This document shows positions 25,774 through 34,128 of a DNA stretch of 48,976 nucleotides, piece by piece (positions within the stretch are counted from its first letter, which is position 1; every line of letters begins with the position of its first letter). Made by a program: the position numbers and the translations under genes. The notes under the pieces were generated by a model, which saw only the letters and a list, made by a program, of their open reading frames with translations, made no database searches and had not been told where the DNA came from. The stretch is from an uncultured Porphyromonadaceae bacterium (GTDB lineage: Bacteria; Bacteroidota; Bacteroidia; Bacteroidales; Muribaculaceae): assembly GCA_937892215.1 (NCBI GenBank), contig CALAVE010000075.1, positions 1 to 48,976 of the forward strand. Direction: 5' to 3'.

Positions 25774-26661
25774 ATGCGAAAAGAAGAAATATCATTTCAG
25801 ACACTTGCTACCAATGACGCGCTACATATTGGCTACTCAGACAATGACATCGTGATTGTGGACAGCATCCAGCAATTCGCCATCGTGAGCGAGGCGCACG
25901 TCCAGATGAGTGCTATTGCAGTCTGTACAAGCGGTCGAATAACGGGGCAGATTAACGATCAGAACATCGAGTTGCGTCAGAATCAGGTGGCTGTAATGCC
26001 GGGCAATGTTAGGGTTACCGACTTGATGATAAGCCCTGACTTTAATATCAAGGCCATGTTTTTCACAACTCAGATTCTACAGAGTTTCCTTCGGGAAAAG
26101 ATGAGTATCTGGAACGAAGTGATGTATATCAAGCGCCTCCATGTTATCAGTCTTTCAGACGATGACATTCTTTTCTTCACTTGCTTCTACGACATGCTTA
26201 AGCTTTGCATAGACAAAGGAGCGGAGACACCATTCCAGGGAGAGGTTATCCAGTCGCTTGTGCGAAGCGCAATGCTTGGGCTATGCGGTGCCATGAAGCA
26301 GCAACTTGCCGACGGAAGCAACATCTCGACCGGTGCCAAGAGCGGAAACAACCATTTTCAGCGTTTTCTTGAGTTGCTACATTCCAGCGAAGTGAAGCAT
26401 CGCTCAGTAAAGTCGTATGCCGACGAACTCTTCATATCACCCAAATATCTCTCCGTTATCTGCAAGAAACATTCCGGCAAGACCGCTAACGAGTGGATAA
26501 GGGAGCAAGTGATGGAAGATATCCGCTACTATCTGAAGCAGACCGACCTTACCATTGCGCAAATTGCATATCTGTTAGGATTTCCCAATCCTTCATTTTT
26601 TAGCAAGTTCGTGAAGGAGCACTTCGGGTTAACTCCGGTTCAGCTACGGGAAAAGAATTGA
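25774..26661 (+). CDS. AraC-family transcriptional regulator of the efflux operon
   Basis: 295 residues. The N-terminal ~180 residues look like a cupin-type sensing domain (AVMPGNVRVTDLMISPDFNIKAMFF). The C-terminal ~100 residues hold the two AraC helix-turn-helix motifs: VKSYADELFISPKYLSVICKKHSG and LTIAQIAYLLGFPNPSFFSKFVKEHFGLTP. It faces away from the RND operon across 176 bp containing a pair of inverted half-sites, so it most likely activates or represses that operon and possibly itself. The inducer is unknown. ATG start at 25774 (MRKEEISFQ). Confidence 0.88.
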   Translation: MRKEEISFQTLATNDALHIGYSDNDIVIVDSIQQFAIVSEAHVQMSAIAVCTSGRITGQINDQNIELRQNQVAVMPGNVRVTDLMISPDFNIKAMFFTTQILQSFLREKMSIWNEVMYIKRLHVISLSDDDILFFTCFYDMLKLCIDKGAETPFQGEVIQSLVRSAMLGLCGAMKQQLADGSNISTGAKSGNNHFQRFLELLHSSEVKHRSVKSYADELFISPKYLSVICKKHSGKTANEWIREQVMEDIRYYLKQTDLTIAQIAYLLGFPNPSFFSKFVKEHFGLTPVQLREKN

Positions 26662-26727
26662 TGCGACATTAGCCATAACGGAATCATTAAAGAGAGAAAG
26701 TTTCACGCATCCGAGAGCCGGAATCTG

Positions 26728-28074
26728 CTATCTTGCCTTGAACGTGAAGCGGTCCTGCACTTGATACGTCTGCATATTATAGACCGTAATGCTGAGTCCT
26801 GCATTTGTCACCTTGCCTTCAATCACGGTGGGGAAGCGCTCAGGACGGTCGGTCTTACCATTCACAGCCAGATTAGGCCCTCCACCCACGATTTGAGCCC
26901 ACGGACGTTGCTTAGTAGGAGCGTCGTATCGGTAGCAATGCTGGTGAGCGGTAATCACCAGCTGGCACTTTGCCTTTTCAAGTAGCGGGGCCCACATCTG
27001 CGCACATGTGCGCTGCCACAGGGCATAGTCGGTGGTGTATTGAGGATCGGCATCATTGGGTCTGACATCACCGGGATTATGACGGGGATTGGAGTCGAAC
27101 AGAGGGATGTGGCAGAAAGTCACCAAATAGGGCGCTTTCTTGATTTCCGGTTGGGCAAGTGCATCGCGAAGCCATTCGGTCTGAGCCTCGCGATATTTCT
27201 CGCTATTGAATAATCCGGCAAACAGCGGGTTGGTATCTAACTTGTCTTCGGCAGTGTCGAGTCCTATGAGGGCCACGTCACCCATGCGAACAGCAAAGTT
27301 GCGTCCCAGGTCCCAGTCGCGCGACTTGCGTTCCTCGGGTTGCCTGAACATCCACATTCGTTCCAGGTGCCTATTAGCCCAACCACGGCTATCATGATTG
27401 CCCGGGCAAAAGAGATAGGGTATGGTTGATGCGTAATCACGTCGTTCTATTTCGGGATTAAGGAAGATGCGCGTCTGGTCGTCAACGGTTTCTTCCGAGT
27501 TACTGGCATCCCCGTTCCAAATCACACACGAGGGCGACAATTCAGCCACCTTCTCAATCACCCTGCGAAAAGCTTCCCAGCGTGCATGAGTGTCGTTAAT
27601 AACGCAGAAATGCGGTGTGGCAGCCTTTCCGGCAGTAGTAAAGTGATACACTTGAGAGTTCTCTTCGTTCCCTATTATCTTCATCTTGTAACCGCCCTTG
27701 TATTCTATGCGGTCAGCTCCTATACGGTAATAGTATTTGGTGGCCGGTTTCAGCCCTGTAACCCGCACTTGTATCACCTTGTCGCTTATATCAGTTGTGC
27801 GAAATCCGCCGCACATCACCTTCCTGGCATTTGCCATATCCTCATGCTCACTTATCAGCACATAGCCGTTAGCCATGTCACTAACGGCGAAAGTAATGCC
27901 CATCGACGTCTCAGCGTAGTTCTGCAGCACAGGAGCCGAAACTATCAGTTTACCGGCCTGCACTTGCGATTCATCTGCGCTATCGTCAATCAGCGATGCG
28001 GCCTTCGACACACCGGCGGCACCGGTGGCAACAGCAATTAATGCGGTGCTTTTTATAAAATCTCTGCGTTTCAT
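26728..28074 (-). CDS. Exported calcineurin-like metallophosphoesterase with N-terminal fibronectin-like domain
   Basis: 448 residues. A twin-arginine-like start (MKRRDFIKSTALIAVATGAAG) suggests export by the Tat route after folding with metal. Residues ~40-140 form a fibronectin/purple-acid-phosphatase-like domain (ITFAVSDMANGYVLISE ... KPATKYYYRIG). The metallophosphoesterase core follows: VINDTHA (D-x-H), VIWNGDAS (GD), FCPGNHDSRG (GNHD), FCHIPLF and ITAHQHCYRY (final GHxH-like motif, with Ala instead of Gly). The expected ligands are two metals, commonly Fe/Mn/Zn; the substrate is a phosphomonoester or diester but unspecified. Single gene, convergent with araC. Confidence 0.85.
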   Translation of the reverse strand: MKRRDFIKSTALIAVATGAAGVSKAASLIDDSADESQVQAGKLIVSAPVLQNYAETSMGITFAVSDMANGYVLISEHEDMANARKVMCGGFRTTDISDKVIQVRVTGLKPATKYYYRIGADRIEYKGGYKMKIIGNEENSQVYHFTTAGKAATPHFCVINDTHARWEAFRRVIEKVAELSPSCVIWNGDASNSEETVDDQTRIFLNPEIERRDYASTIPYLFCPGNHDSRGWANRHLERMWMFRQPEERKSRDWDLGRNFAVRMGDVALIGLDTAEDKLDTNPLFAGLFNSEKYREAQTEWLRDALAQPEIKKAPYLVTFCHIPLFDSNPRHNPGDVRPNDADPQYTTDYALWQRTCAQMWAPLLEKAKCQLVITAHQHCYRYDAPTKQRPWAQIVGGGPNLAVNGKTDRPERFPTVIEGKVTNAGLSITVYNMQTYQVQDRFTFKAR

Positions 28075-28207
28075 ATCATTTAGTCGAAATATATAGTGGT
28101 AATGAGGTTTCCGCTAACAAAGGTATAGAAATTTCCAAGACTATGCAAGAGGGCAAAGCCTGAAAAGAATACATTGGGCACCATTCCAACGTGAAATTCA
28201 ACTCCAC

Positions 28208-28226
28208 AAACTTGTGCAGCAAGTTT
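28208..28226. promoter_or_regulatory. Short perfect inverted repeat upstream of the M28 peptidase gene
   Basis: AAACTTG (28208-28214) and CAAGTTT (28220-28226) flank a 5 nt centre. There is no T-run, so it is more likely an operator than a terminator, lying about 50 bp upstream of the -7 element. Confidence 0.3.
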
Positions 28227-28273
28227 ATTCATGAAATTATGGAGTTTACACTGTCTTTAAAAACAAATATTTG

Positions 28274-28281
28274 TATATTTG
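28274..28281 (+). promoter_or_regulatory. -7 element of the M28 peptidase gene
   Basis: TATATTTG matches TAnnTTTG, with the start near 28288 and a leader of about 40 nt to the chosen ATG. The -33 region is AT-rich without a clear TTG. Confidence 0.5.
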
Positions 28282-28327
28282 CAGAAATATATACTATGGA
28301 TGATTATTAATGCTGATGAGTAAGAAT

Positions 28328-29896
28328 ATGAAGAAGTTGATAACGGTAATCGCTTTCTTCGCGATGGGGTTGATAACTGCCAGCGCACAAATAACAAACG
28401 AGCTGTTGCGAACTGGAGGTGACGAGCAGTTGCTGAGAGAATGGACAAAGGTGCTTTCACGTGATGAGTTTGGTGGAAGAAAACCCATGACACCGTATGA
28501 GGAAAAGACGGTGAACTATCTTGCACGTCAGTTGGAGATAATGGGTTTAGAGCCGGCATTCAGCGGCAGTTGGTTTCAGCCCTTTGAGATGATTTCAGTT
28601 ACGGCCAAGCCTGAGAACGCTAGGCTCCCTGTGAACGGGAAAAAGAAAGCAGTGCTTCGTTATCCCGACGATGCAATCATCTGGACGACCCAAGCCACAG
28701 AGAAAATTGATTTGAAAAAGGCGGAGTACGTGTTTTGCGGTTTTGGCATTAACGCACCTGAATATGGCTGGAACGACTACGAAGGAATAGATGTGAAAGG
28801 CAAGATAGTGGTGGTAATGGTCAACGACCCTGGCTTTTATGACAACAATCTCTTCAGAGGACGCAATATGACCTATTACGGCCGCTGGACATATAAGTTT
28901 GAAGAGGCAATGCGTCAGGGTGCTATCGGCTGCCTGGTGCTTCACAACACTGAAGCCGCCAGTTATGGATGGCATGTCCTCGTGAATGGTCACATAAGTA
29001 ATAATCTCGGCATATATAACCCATCTACGCGCAATGCCAACGAACTTGCTGTCAGAGGGTGGCTACATGAGGAGGGGTTCAAAAAGTTGATGATTGCGAC
29101 CGGAATGGATATAAATCGGGCACTGGACGCGGCTAAAAAAACCGGCTTCAAGAGCTTTTCCCTGAATGTGAGAGGAGACGTGAAGATGGATGTAACTTAC
29201 GACATTCAAAAGACACACAATGTGGGCGGCATCCTTCGTGGGGGCGGTCAGGACGGAGAGGCTGTGGTGTTCTGTGCGCACTGGGATCATCTGGGCATAG
29301 GGAAACCCGACGAGCGCGGCGACTCGATTTATAATGGTGCTGCCGACAATGCTTCCGGCATGGCCGGAGCGTTGCTCATAGCCAAGAAGTTCAAGGATAT
29401 GCCCCAGCCGCGCCGCGACCTGGTGTTCATCTTCCCCTCATCGGAGGAGAGCGGACTGTTCGGCTCTGCATATTACTGCGACCATCCGGTTGTGCCTATG
29501 GAAAAGACCGTGGCTTGCCTCAATTTTGAGAGCATAGGCCCGGCAGAGTTGACTCGTGATGTGGTGATTTTAGGTGGAGGTGAGAGCGATTTAGACCATT
29601 ATTATGTGGCTGCCGCCGCCGCTCAGGGCAGGTATATCTTTTTCGACGACGACAACTCTGATGGCTGGTTTTACCGCTCTGACCATTATAATTTCGTTAA
29701 GAAGGGGGTACCTGCAGTGGTTTTGGAGAACGGCCGGCATCCTGTGGACGTTAACAAACCCAATAAATATCCCATGCCGGTCTGGTACCACAAGCCCTGC
29801 GACAAGTATCATGAGGACTGGGATCTTAGCGGCACTTTGTCAAACTTAAACCTGATTTTCAGCGTGGGACTGTCGTTGTCGAACACCACCCAATAA
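28328..29896 (+). CDS. Exported M28-family metallopeptidase (aminopeptidase-like)
   Basis: 522 residues with a signal peptide (MKKLITVIAFFAMGLITASA). A protease-associated (PA) domain occupies roughly residues 120-230 (around GKIVVVMVNDPGFYD). The M28 catalytic domain follows: first zinc ligand in FCAHWDHLG, bridging Asp in GAADNASGMAGALLIAKKF, catalytic and ligand Glu pair in SSEESGLFGSAYY, and last His in YRSDHYNF. It is predicted to release N-terminal residues from peptides in the periplasm or outside. ATG at 28328 is chosen because it starts the signal peptide; in-frame ATGs exist at 28310 and 28316. Confidence 0.9.
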   Translation: MKKLITVIAFFAMGLITASAQITNELLRTGGDEQLLREWTKVLSRDEFGGRKPMTPYEEKTVNYLARQLEIMGLEPAFSGSWFQPFEMISVTAKPENARLPVNGKKKAVLRYPDDAIIWTTQATEKIDLKKAEYVFCGFGINAPEYGWNDYEGIDVKGKIVVVMVNDPGFYDNNLFRGRNMTYYGRWTYKFEEAMRQGAIGCLVLHNTEAASYGWHVLVNGHISNNLGIYNPSTRNANELAVRGWLHEEGFKKLMIATGMDINRALDAAKKTGFKSFSLNVRGDVKMDVTYDIQKTHNVGGILRGGGQDGEAVVFCAHWDHLGIGKPDERGDSIYNGAADNASGMAGALLIAKKFKDMPQPRRDLVFIFPSSEESGLFGSAYYCDHPVVPMEKTVACLNFESIGPAELTRDVVILGGGESDLDHYYVAAAAAQGRYIFFDDDNSDGWFYRSDHYNFVKKGVPAVVLENGRHPVDVNKPNKYPMPVWYHKPCDKYHEDWDLSGTLSNLNLIFSVGLSLSNTTQ

Positions 29897-29970
29897 GCAT
29901 GACGATTTGCAGGTAACAAGATAAAAACCTTATAGGCAGGCGATTGGAAGCACGCCAAGGTTAATGCGCG

Positions 29971-30744
29971 TCATTTCAGGTTGGCACGGACACCGTCCAG
30001 AAATTGCTTCATAGCGACAGCGTCTTTTCGCTCTATTATGTCCTGAAGCACTGTAAGGCGCTCCTTAATTTTGTCAAGTTGGCCGGTTGTATGAGGGTTG
30101 AACAGTATTTCCTGCAGCAAGAAATCATCTTCCGACATCAGTCCGTGTGCAATCTTCAGATGGCGCTTAAACGTTGTGCCTGGTGCATCCTGATGCTTCA
30201 TAACGCTGGCAAACACTAGAGTGCTGGCAAACGGAATGGATAACGAGAATGCGATGGTCTCGTCATGCTCGCGGAAAGTGTATTCAAAAATATTTAGGTG
30301 CAACTTGCTGTAGAGGTCTTTGAAAAACACTTTCCCCAGGTGATTTCCCTCGCTAATGATTATAGCGTTCTCTCTTGCCAGATTGTCGAGCGTGGCGAAC
30401 GTAGGGCCGAACATGGGATGGGTGCTCACAAATGGATGACCGCACTGTGCATAGAATTCGGGAAGCCCCGTCTTCACCGAAGCGATATCAGATACGATAC
30501 AGTTTTCGGGGAGATAGGGGAGGACTGAATTAAACGCACTAATGGTGTACTTAACTGTAACAGCATTAATAAGAAGTTCCGGTTCAAACTCCTTAATCTC
30601 GTCCAGAGATGTGAACCGTGCTGCATTAAACGTGAATCGCAGTCTCTGCCTGTCGATGTCGTAAATTGCCACTTCATGCTCAAAACTAAGCACATCGCAC
30701 AGGAAGGTTCCCATCTTGCCTGCGCCCATTATCACTATTTTCAT
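29971..30744 (-). CDS. tyrA: Prephenate dehydrogenase TyrA
   Basis: 257-residue NAD-dependent enzyme converting prephenate to 4-hydroxyphenylpyruvate, the tyrosine branch step. The Rossmann fold starts at once (VIMGAGKMGTFLCDVLS), followed by DIASVKTGLPEF, FVSTHPMFGPTF (with the catalytic-type His in STHPMFGP) and a helical dimerisation domain. It has no chorismate mutase domain; that activity is supplied by the upstream gene, whose stop overlaps this ATG as ATGA. Last gene of the pheA operon. Confidence 0.93.
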   Translation of the reverse strand: MKIVIMGAGKMGTFLCDVLSFEHEVAIYDIDRQRLRFTFNAARFTSLDEIKEFEPELLINAVTVKYTISAFNSVLPYLPENCIVSDIASVKTGLPEFYAQCGHPFVSTHPMFGPTFATLDNLARENAIIISEGNHLGKVFFKDLYSKLHLNIFEYTFREHDETIAFSLSIPFASTLVFASVMKHQDAPGTTFKRHLKIAHGLMSEDDFLLQEILFNPHTTGQLDKIKERLTVLQDIIERKDAVAMKQFLDGVRANLK

Positions 30745-31847
30745 TTTTTTGTTTCCTCGTTTTCTTGGTTAACGATTTCCACCTGCACGCGCACCGATTC
30801 CTCGTGGATGGCCTGCATGATGATTTTCATAAACTCTCCGTCTATTCCCATTTCCTCTGCCTGACGAATGCGCGACTGGAGCACATCGTCGTATCGCTGC
30901 GTTTGCACCACCTGCATATTGTGCTCTTTTTTGTACACGCCTATGTCGTGCGAAACGCGCATACGTTTGCTCAGTACCTCCAGCAGATCGTTGTCGCACC
31001 GGTCAATCTGTTGTCGCAGAATAGCAAGATTTTCTGTTGTTTGTTTTGTATCGCGCATAACTAATGTGTTTAATATGAGGCTGAGTGATTCTGGAGTAAT
31101 CTGTTGGTTTTTGTCGCTCAACGCGCAGTCAGGGTTACTGTGTGACTCTATAATAAGTCCGTCAAAGCCCATGTCCATAGCCTGCTGAGATATGGGCGCA
31201 ATCAATTCACGACGGCCACCCATGTGCGAAGGGTCGCACAGAATGGGCATATTGGGGAAGCGACGACGCAGCTCAATGGGCAGATGCCACTGCGGCTCAT
31301 TCCGGTAGAGGTGCTTGCCATAGGTGCTGAAACCGCGGTGTATGGCACCAAGTCGTCGGATTCCGGCGTTATAAATCCGCTGAAGTGCGCCTATCCACAA
31401 CTCCAAGTCGGGGTTTACCGGATTCTTCACCAGCACGGTGGCCGTAGTGCGCCCCTTGAGTGCGTCGGCAATCTCCTGCATGGCAAACGGATTGGCACTT
31501 GTACGTGCTCCAATCCACAGTATGTCGATTCCGGCATCAATGGCAGCCATCACATGCTCTCGGGTTGCCACCTCTGTAGCCACAAGCATACCTGTCTCGC
31601 GCTTCACTTGGTGGAGCCACAGCAGGGCACGCATCCCTATGCCTTCAAAGCCGCCGGGCTTGGTCCGCGGCTTCCACACCCCGGCGCGGAACACTTTCAC
31701 TCCTATCGCGGCCAAACCACGGGCCGTTTCCAGCACCTGTTCCTCGCTTTCGGCACTACACGGGCCGGATATCACAATCGGACGTTCGAGTTGGAGTCCC
31801 GGGAAACTCAGCGGCTCCAAGTCTGTCATTATTTCTGTAGTATTCAT
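30741..31847 (-). CDS. Bifunctional DAHP synthase / chorismate mutase
   Basis: 368-residue fusion. The first ~265 residues are a type I-beta 3-deoxy-7-phosphoheptulonate synthase (PIVISGPCSAESEEQVLETA, GVWKPRTKPGGFEGIG, LWIGARTSANPFAMQEIA, LVKNPVNPD, CDPSHMGGRRELIAPIS), condensing PEP and erythrose-4-phosphate to open the shikimate pathway. The last ~85 residues are an AroQ-type chorismate mutase (LAILRQQIDRCDNDLLEVLSKRM ... IGVYKKEHNM). Such C-terminal fusions in Porphyromonas and Prevotella are inhibited by prephenate. ATG at 31847 is preferred over the GTG at 31853. It overlaps tyrA by 4 bp. Confidence 0.94.
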   Translation of the reverse strand: MNTTEIMTDLEPLSFPGLQLERPIVISGPCSAESEEQVLETARGLAAIGVKVFRAGVWKPRTKPGGFEGIGMRALLWLHQVKRETGMLVATEVATREHVMAAIDAGIDILWIGARTSANPFAMQEIADALKGRTTATVLVKNPVNPDLELWIGALQRIYNAGIRRLGAIHRGFSTYGKHLYRNEPQWHLPIELRRRFPNMPILCDPSHMGGRRELIAPISQQAMDMGFDGLIIESHSNPDCALSDKNQQITPESLSLILNTLVMRDTKQTTENLAILRQQIDRCDNDLLEVLSKRMRVSHDIGVYKKEHNMQVVQTQRYDDVLQSRIRQAEEMGIDGEFMKIIMQAIHEESVRVQVEIVNQENEETKK

Positions 31848-31852
31848 AATCA

Positions 31853-33034
31853 CTATTTCAATTCCGTATTCTTAATTCGTTCCAATGCCTTGCCCAGCAC
31901 TTCCTGGGTGGAGCACAACGACAACCTGATGTAGCGCTCACCGTTACTTCCGAATATAGACCCCGGAACCACAAACACCTTGGCCCTGTCCAGCACTTTG
32001 TCGGCAAGCGACTCTGCGTTAGGTTCATAATCTGGAATACGCCCCCACAAGAACAATCCCCGCTGTGTCTTGTCGTACACACAGCCCAGCGCATCCATTA
32101 TCTGCTCAGCAATTACCCTACGACGGGCATATTCGCCATTCAGGGCAGTAAACCACTCTTCATCGCACTCCAGCGCACGAGTGGCCGCCAACATCACAGG
32201 ACGGAACTGGCCGGAGTCAACATTCGACTTAACACGCAGAACCCATTCTACGAACTCCCGCTTTCCCGCGAGCATGGCCACACGCCACCCTGGCATATTA
32301 TGCGACTTGCTCAGCGAATTCAGCTCCATAGCCACGTCTTTGGCTCCATCCACACTGAGAATGCTGAGTGGTTTGTCGTTTAGAATAAAGCTATATGGGT
32401 TGTCATTAATTATCACAATACCGTGCCTGCGTCCAAAGTCCACAAGCCTCTCAAAGGTCTCCTTTTTGGCAGCCTGGCCCATTGGCATGCTGGGATAGTT
32501 CACCCACATCACTTTTATCTTTTCAGTCGGCATCCGTTCCAGTTCGTTAAAATCGGGTTGCCAACCATTCTCGGCCTTCAGATTGTAGTAATATATCTCA
32601 GCCTCCGCAAGTCGGCTCACCGACGTGTAGGTGGGATAGCCCGGGTTGGGCACGAGTACGCCGTCGCCGGGATTCACCAGTGCCAGTGTTATATGCGTAA
32701 TTCCCTCTTTGGAGCCTATCAGCGGCAGAATCTCGTTGTCGGGGTTCAGGCTCACACCGTACCACTTAGCATACCAGTTTGAAAAAGCATTCCTCAACTG
32801 CGGCAGTCCCACGTATGGCTGGTAGCCGTGAGCATCAGGCTTCCGGACCTCGTCGCACAGCGTCTCAATCACAGCGAGGTGGGGCATACGGTCAGGACCG
32901 CCCACTCCCAGTGAGATAATATCGGCTCCTGCGGCGTTAAGGCGGGCTATCTCCTTCAGTTTGCGCGAGAAGTAATATTCTTCCACGTGGCTTATGCGCC
33001 GCGCGGGTTCTATATGTTTAATCGCATCTTGCAT
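31853..33034 (-). CDS. Pyridoxal phosphate aminotransferase class I/II, probably aromatic
   Basis: 393-residue fold-type I aminotransferase. Seen: the N-terminal ISLGVGGPDRMPH, the YQPYVGLPQLRNAF segment, cofactor contacts in NDNPYSFIL, and the PLP lysine in SLSKSHNMPGWRVAM. By family it resembles aspartate or LL-diaminopimelate aminotransferases. Its place between pheA and the DAHP synthase/chorismate mutase points to the last transamination of phenylpyruvate and 4-hydroxyphenylpyruvate. ATG at 33034 is chosen, overlapping pheA by 17 bp; the frame extends to a TTG at 33043. Confidence 0.85.
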   Translation of the reverse strand: MQDAIKHIEPARRISHVEEYYFSRKLKEIARLNAAGADIISLGVGGPDRMPHLAVIETLCDEVRKPDAHGYQPYVGLPQLRNAFSNWYAKWYGVSLNPDNEILPLIGSKEGITHITLALVNPGDGVLVPNPGYPTYTSVSRLAEAEIYYYNLKAENGWQPDFNELERMPTEKIKVMWVNYPSMPMGQAAKKETFERLVDFGRRHGIVIINDNPYSFILNDKPLSILSVDGAKDVAMELNSLSKSHNMPGWRVAMLAGKREFVEWVLRVKSNVDSGQFRPVMLAATRALECDEEWFTALNGEYARRRVIAEQIMDALGCVYDKTQRGLFLWGRIPDYEPNAESLADKVLDRAKVFVVPGSIFGSNGERYIRLSLCSTQEVLGKALERIKNTELK

Positions 33035-33857
33035 ATTCACCAAGTATTTTCAAGTCATTTATCAATGGACGCACAGCATTTATCGACTGGCTGTATCGCT
33101 TATAGTCATCAAACGTCAAGTCCACGTAAAACCTGTATTCCCACTCCCGGCCTATTATGGGCAGCGACTGTATCTTGGTCAGGTTCATCCCGTAGAATGA
33201 AAAAATGGTGAGCACGGCCGACAGACTGCCGTGAGAGTGAGGCAGGGTGAAGGCTAACGATGATTTGTCCACCGGCTGGCCCTTAAGCGCTTCCTTTGCT
33301 TTTCCCTCGTTCATAACCAGCAGAAATCGCGTGAAATTACGTTTGTTTGTCTGAATGTCGTCTGCCAGGACTTGCAGTCCGTATAGTTCGGCGGCATATC
33401 GGCCGCACACCGCAGCATGGCCGCGCAGTCGTTGCTCAGCTATCATCTTGGCACTTCCTGCGGTGTCACTGGCTTCCACAAGTTTCATCCATCTGAACCT
33501 GCGCAGATACTGCTCACACTGCTGCAGAGCCATGGGATGGGAATTGACCTCGGTTATCTCGTCAAGACTCTGCCCGGGCAAGGCGGCAAGTGAATGTGAA
33601 ATGTATTTCTTGTATTCTCCGATAATGCGCAAATTGCTCTCACGCAGCAATTCATGGTTCTGAAGCAGACTTCCGGCAATAGTATTCTCTATTGCCACAA
33701 TGCCCACGAGGTCACTATCGGCGGCAACAGCGTCGAACAAATCATGGAATGTGTCACACTCCACAGTTTCCACATCGCGCCCGGCAAAGAATTCTCTTGC
33801 CGCGGCATCGTGGAAACAACCTGCCACTCCTTGTATGGCCACCCGTAGCTCACTCAT
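33018..33857 (-). CDS. pheA: Prephenate dehydratase PheA
   Basis: 279-residue enzyme converting prephenate to phenylpyruvate, the phenylalanine branch step. The catalytic domain shows VAIQGVAGCFHDAAAREFF, GIVAIENTIAGSLLQNHELL and the NFTRFLLV motif with the catalytic-type Thr. The C-terminal ~90 residues form an ACT domain (SLAFTLPHSHGSLSAVLTIFSFYGMNLTKIQSLP), the usual site of phenylalanine feedback inhibition. There is no mutase domain. First structural gene of the operon, placed 17 nt after a terminator-like hairpin and downstream of a Tyr/Phe-rich leader peptide. Confidence 0.95.
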   Translation of the reverse strand: MSELRVAIQGVAGCFHDAAAREFFAGRDVETVECDTFHDLFDAVAADSDLVGIVAIENTIAGSLLQNHELLRESNLRIIGEYKKYISHSLAALPGQSLDEITEVNSHPMALQQCEQYLRRFRWMKLVEASDTAGSAKMIAEQRLRGHAAVCGRYAAELYGLQVLADDIQTNKRNFTRFLLVMNEGKAKEALKGQPVDKSSLAFTLPHSHGSLSAVLTIFSFYGMNLTKIQSLPIIGREWEYRFYVDLTFDDYKRYSQSINAVRPLINDLKILGEYARCD

Positions 33858-33863
33858 ACTCTC

Positions 33864-33900
33864 ATAATAAATAATCCCGTCAAAACAGCTTTTGGCGGGA
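33864..33900 (-). terminator. Attenuator hairpin in the pheA operon leader
   Basis: On the minus strand TCCCGCCAAAA (33900-33890) pairs with TTTTGACGGGA (33885-33875) around a 4 nt loop: 11 pairs, one of them apposing C and A in this strand. A U-rich tract (TTATTTATTA) follows. It sits between the leader peptide gene and pheA. The upstream GGCGG (33951-33947), two bases after the leader stop codon, is complementary to CCGCC inside the 5' arm (33898-33894), giving a possible antiterminator pairing. Confidence 0.7.
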
Positions 33901-33953
33901 CTTATATTGTTTTCAGTTTACAGTTCATCATAAAGCAACATTCATTCCGCCTC

Positions 33954-34007
33954 TTATTTTTGATAATAAAAGTAGTAGGAAAAATAATATGCGAAAATGT
34001 TACTCAT
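33954..34007 (-). CDS. Tyr/Phe-rich leader peptide of the pheA operon
   Basis: Seventeen-codon reading frame from the ATG at 34007 to TAA at 33954: MSNIFAYYFSYYFYYQK. Nine of 17 residues are aromatic (six Tyr, three Phe). It starts about 20 nt after a well-formed promoter, lies upstream of a terminator-like hairpin, and precedes genes for Phe and Tyr synthesis. This is the layout of ribosome-mediated transcription attenuation, as with pheL of enteric bacteria (Phe-rich), but here both amino acids of the pathway are sampled. When charged tRNA-Tyr or tRNA-Phe is scarce, the ribosome should stall and favour read-through. Seen directly; the mechanism is inference. Confidence 0.85.
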   Translation of the reverse strand: MSNIFAYYFSYYFYYQK

Positions 34008-34034
34008 TTAATCGTCGTTTCTTTGATTATGTTG

Positions 34035-34065
34035 CAAAATTAAGCATTAAAATCAGATTTCACAA
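34035..34065 (-). promoter_or_regulatory. Promoter of the pheA leader and operon
   Basis: Minus strand: -33 TTG (34063-34065), 20 bp spacer, -7 TAATTTTG (34035-34042). The start is predicted near 34028, about 20 nt before the leader peptide ATG. Confidence 0.75.
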
Positions 34066-34128
34066 CATTCTTGCTACTTTTTTTGCTCAAATCACGTGCT
34101 TTTTGCTCTTTTGCACCCCTTGACTGTC

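Noticed and set aside
34081..34128. Possible terminator after dus
   Set aside because: Only a 4 bp stem (GTGC/GCAC) without a proper T-run; too weak to report.
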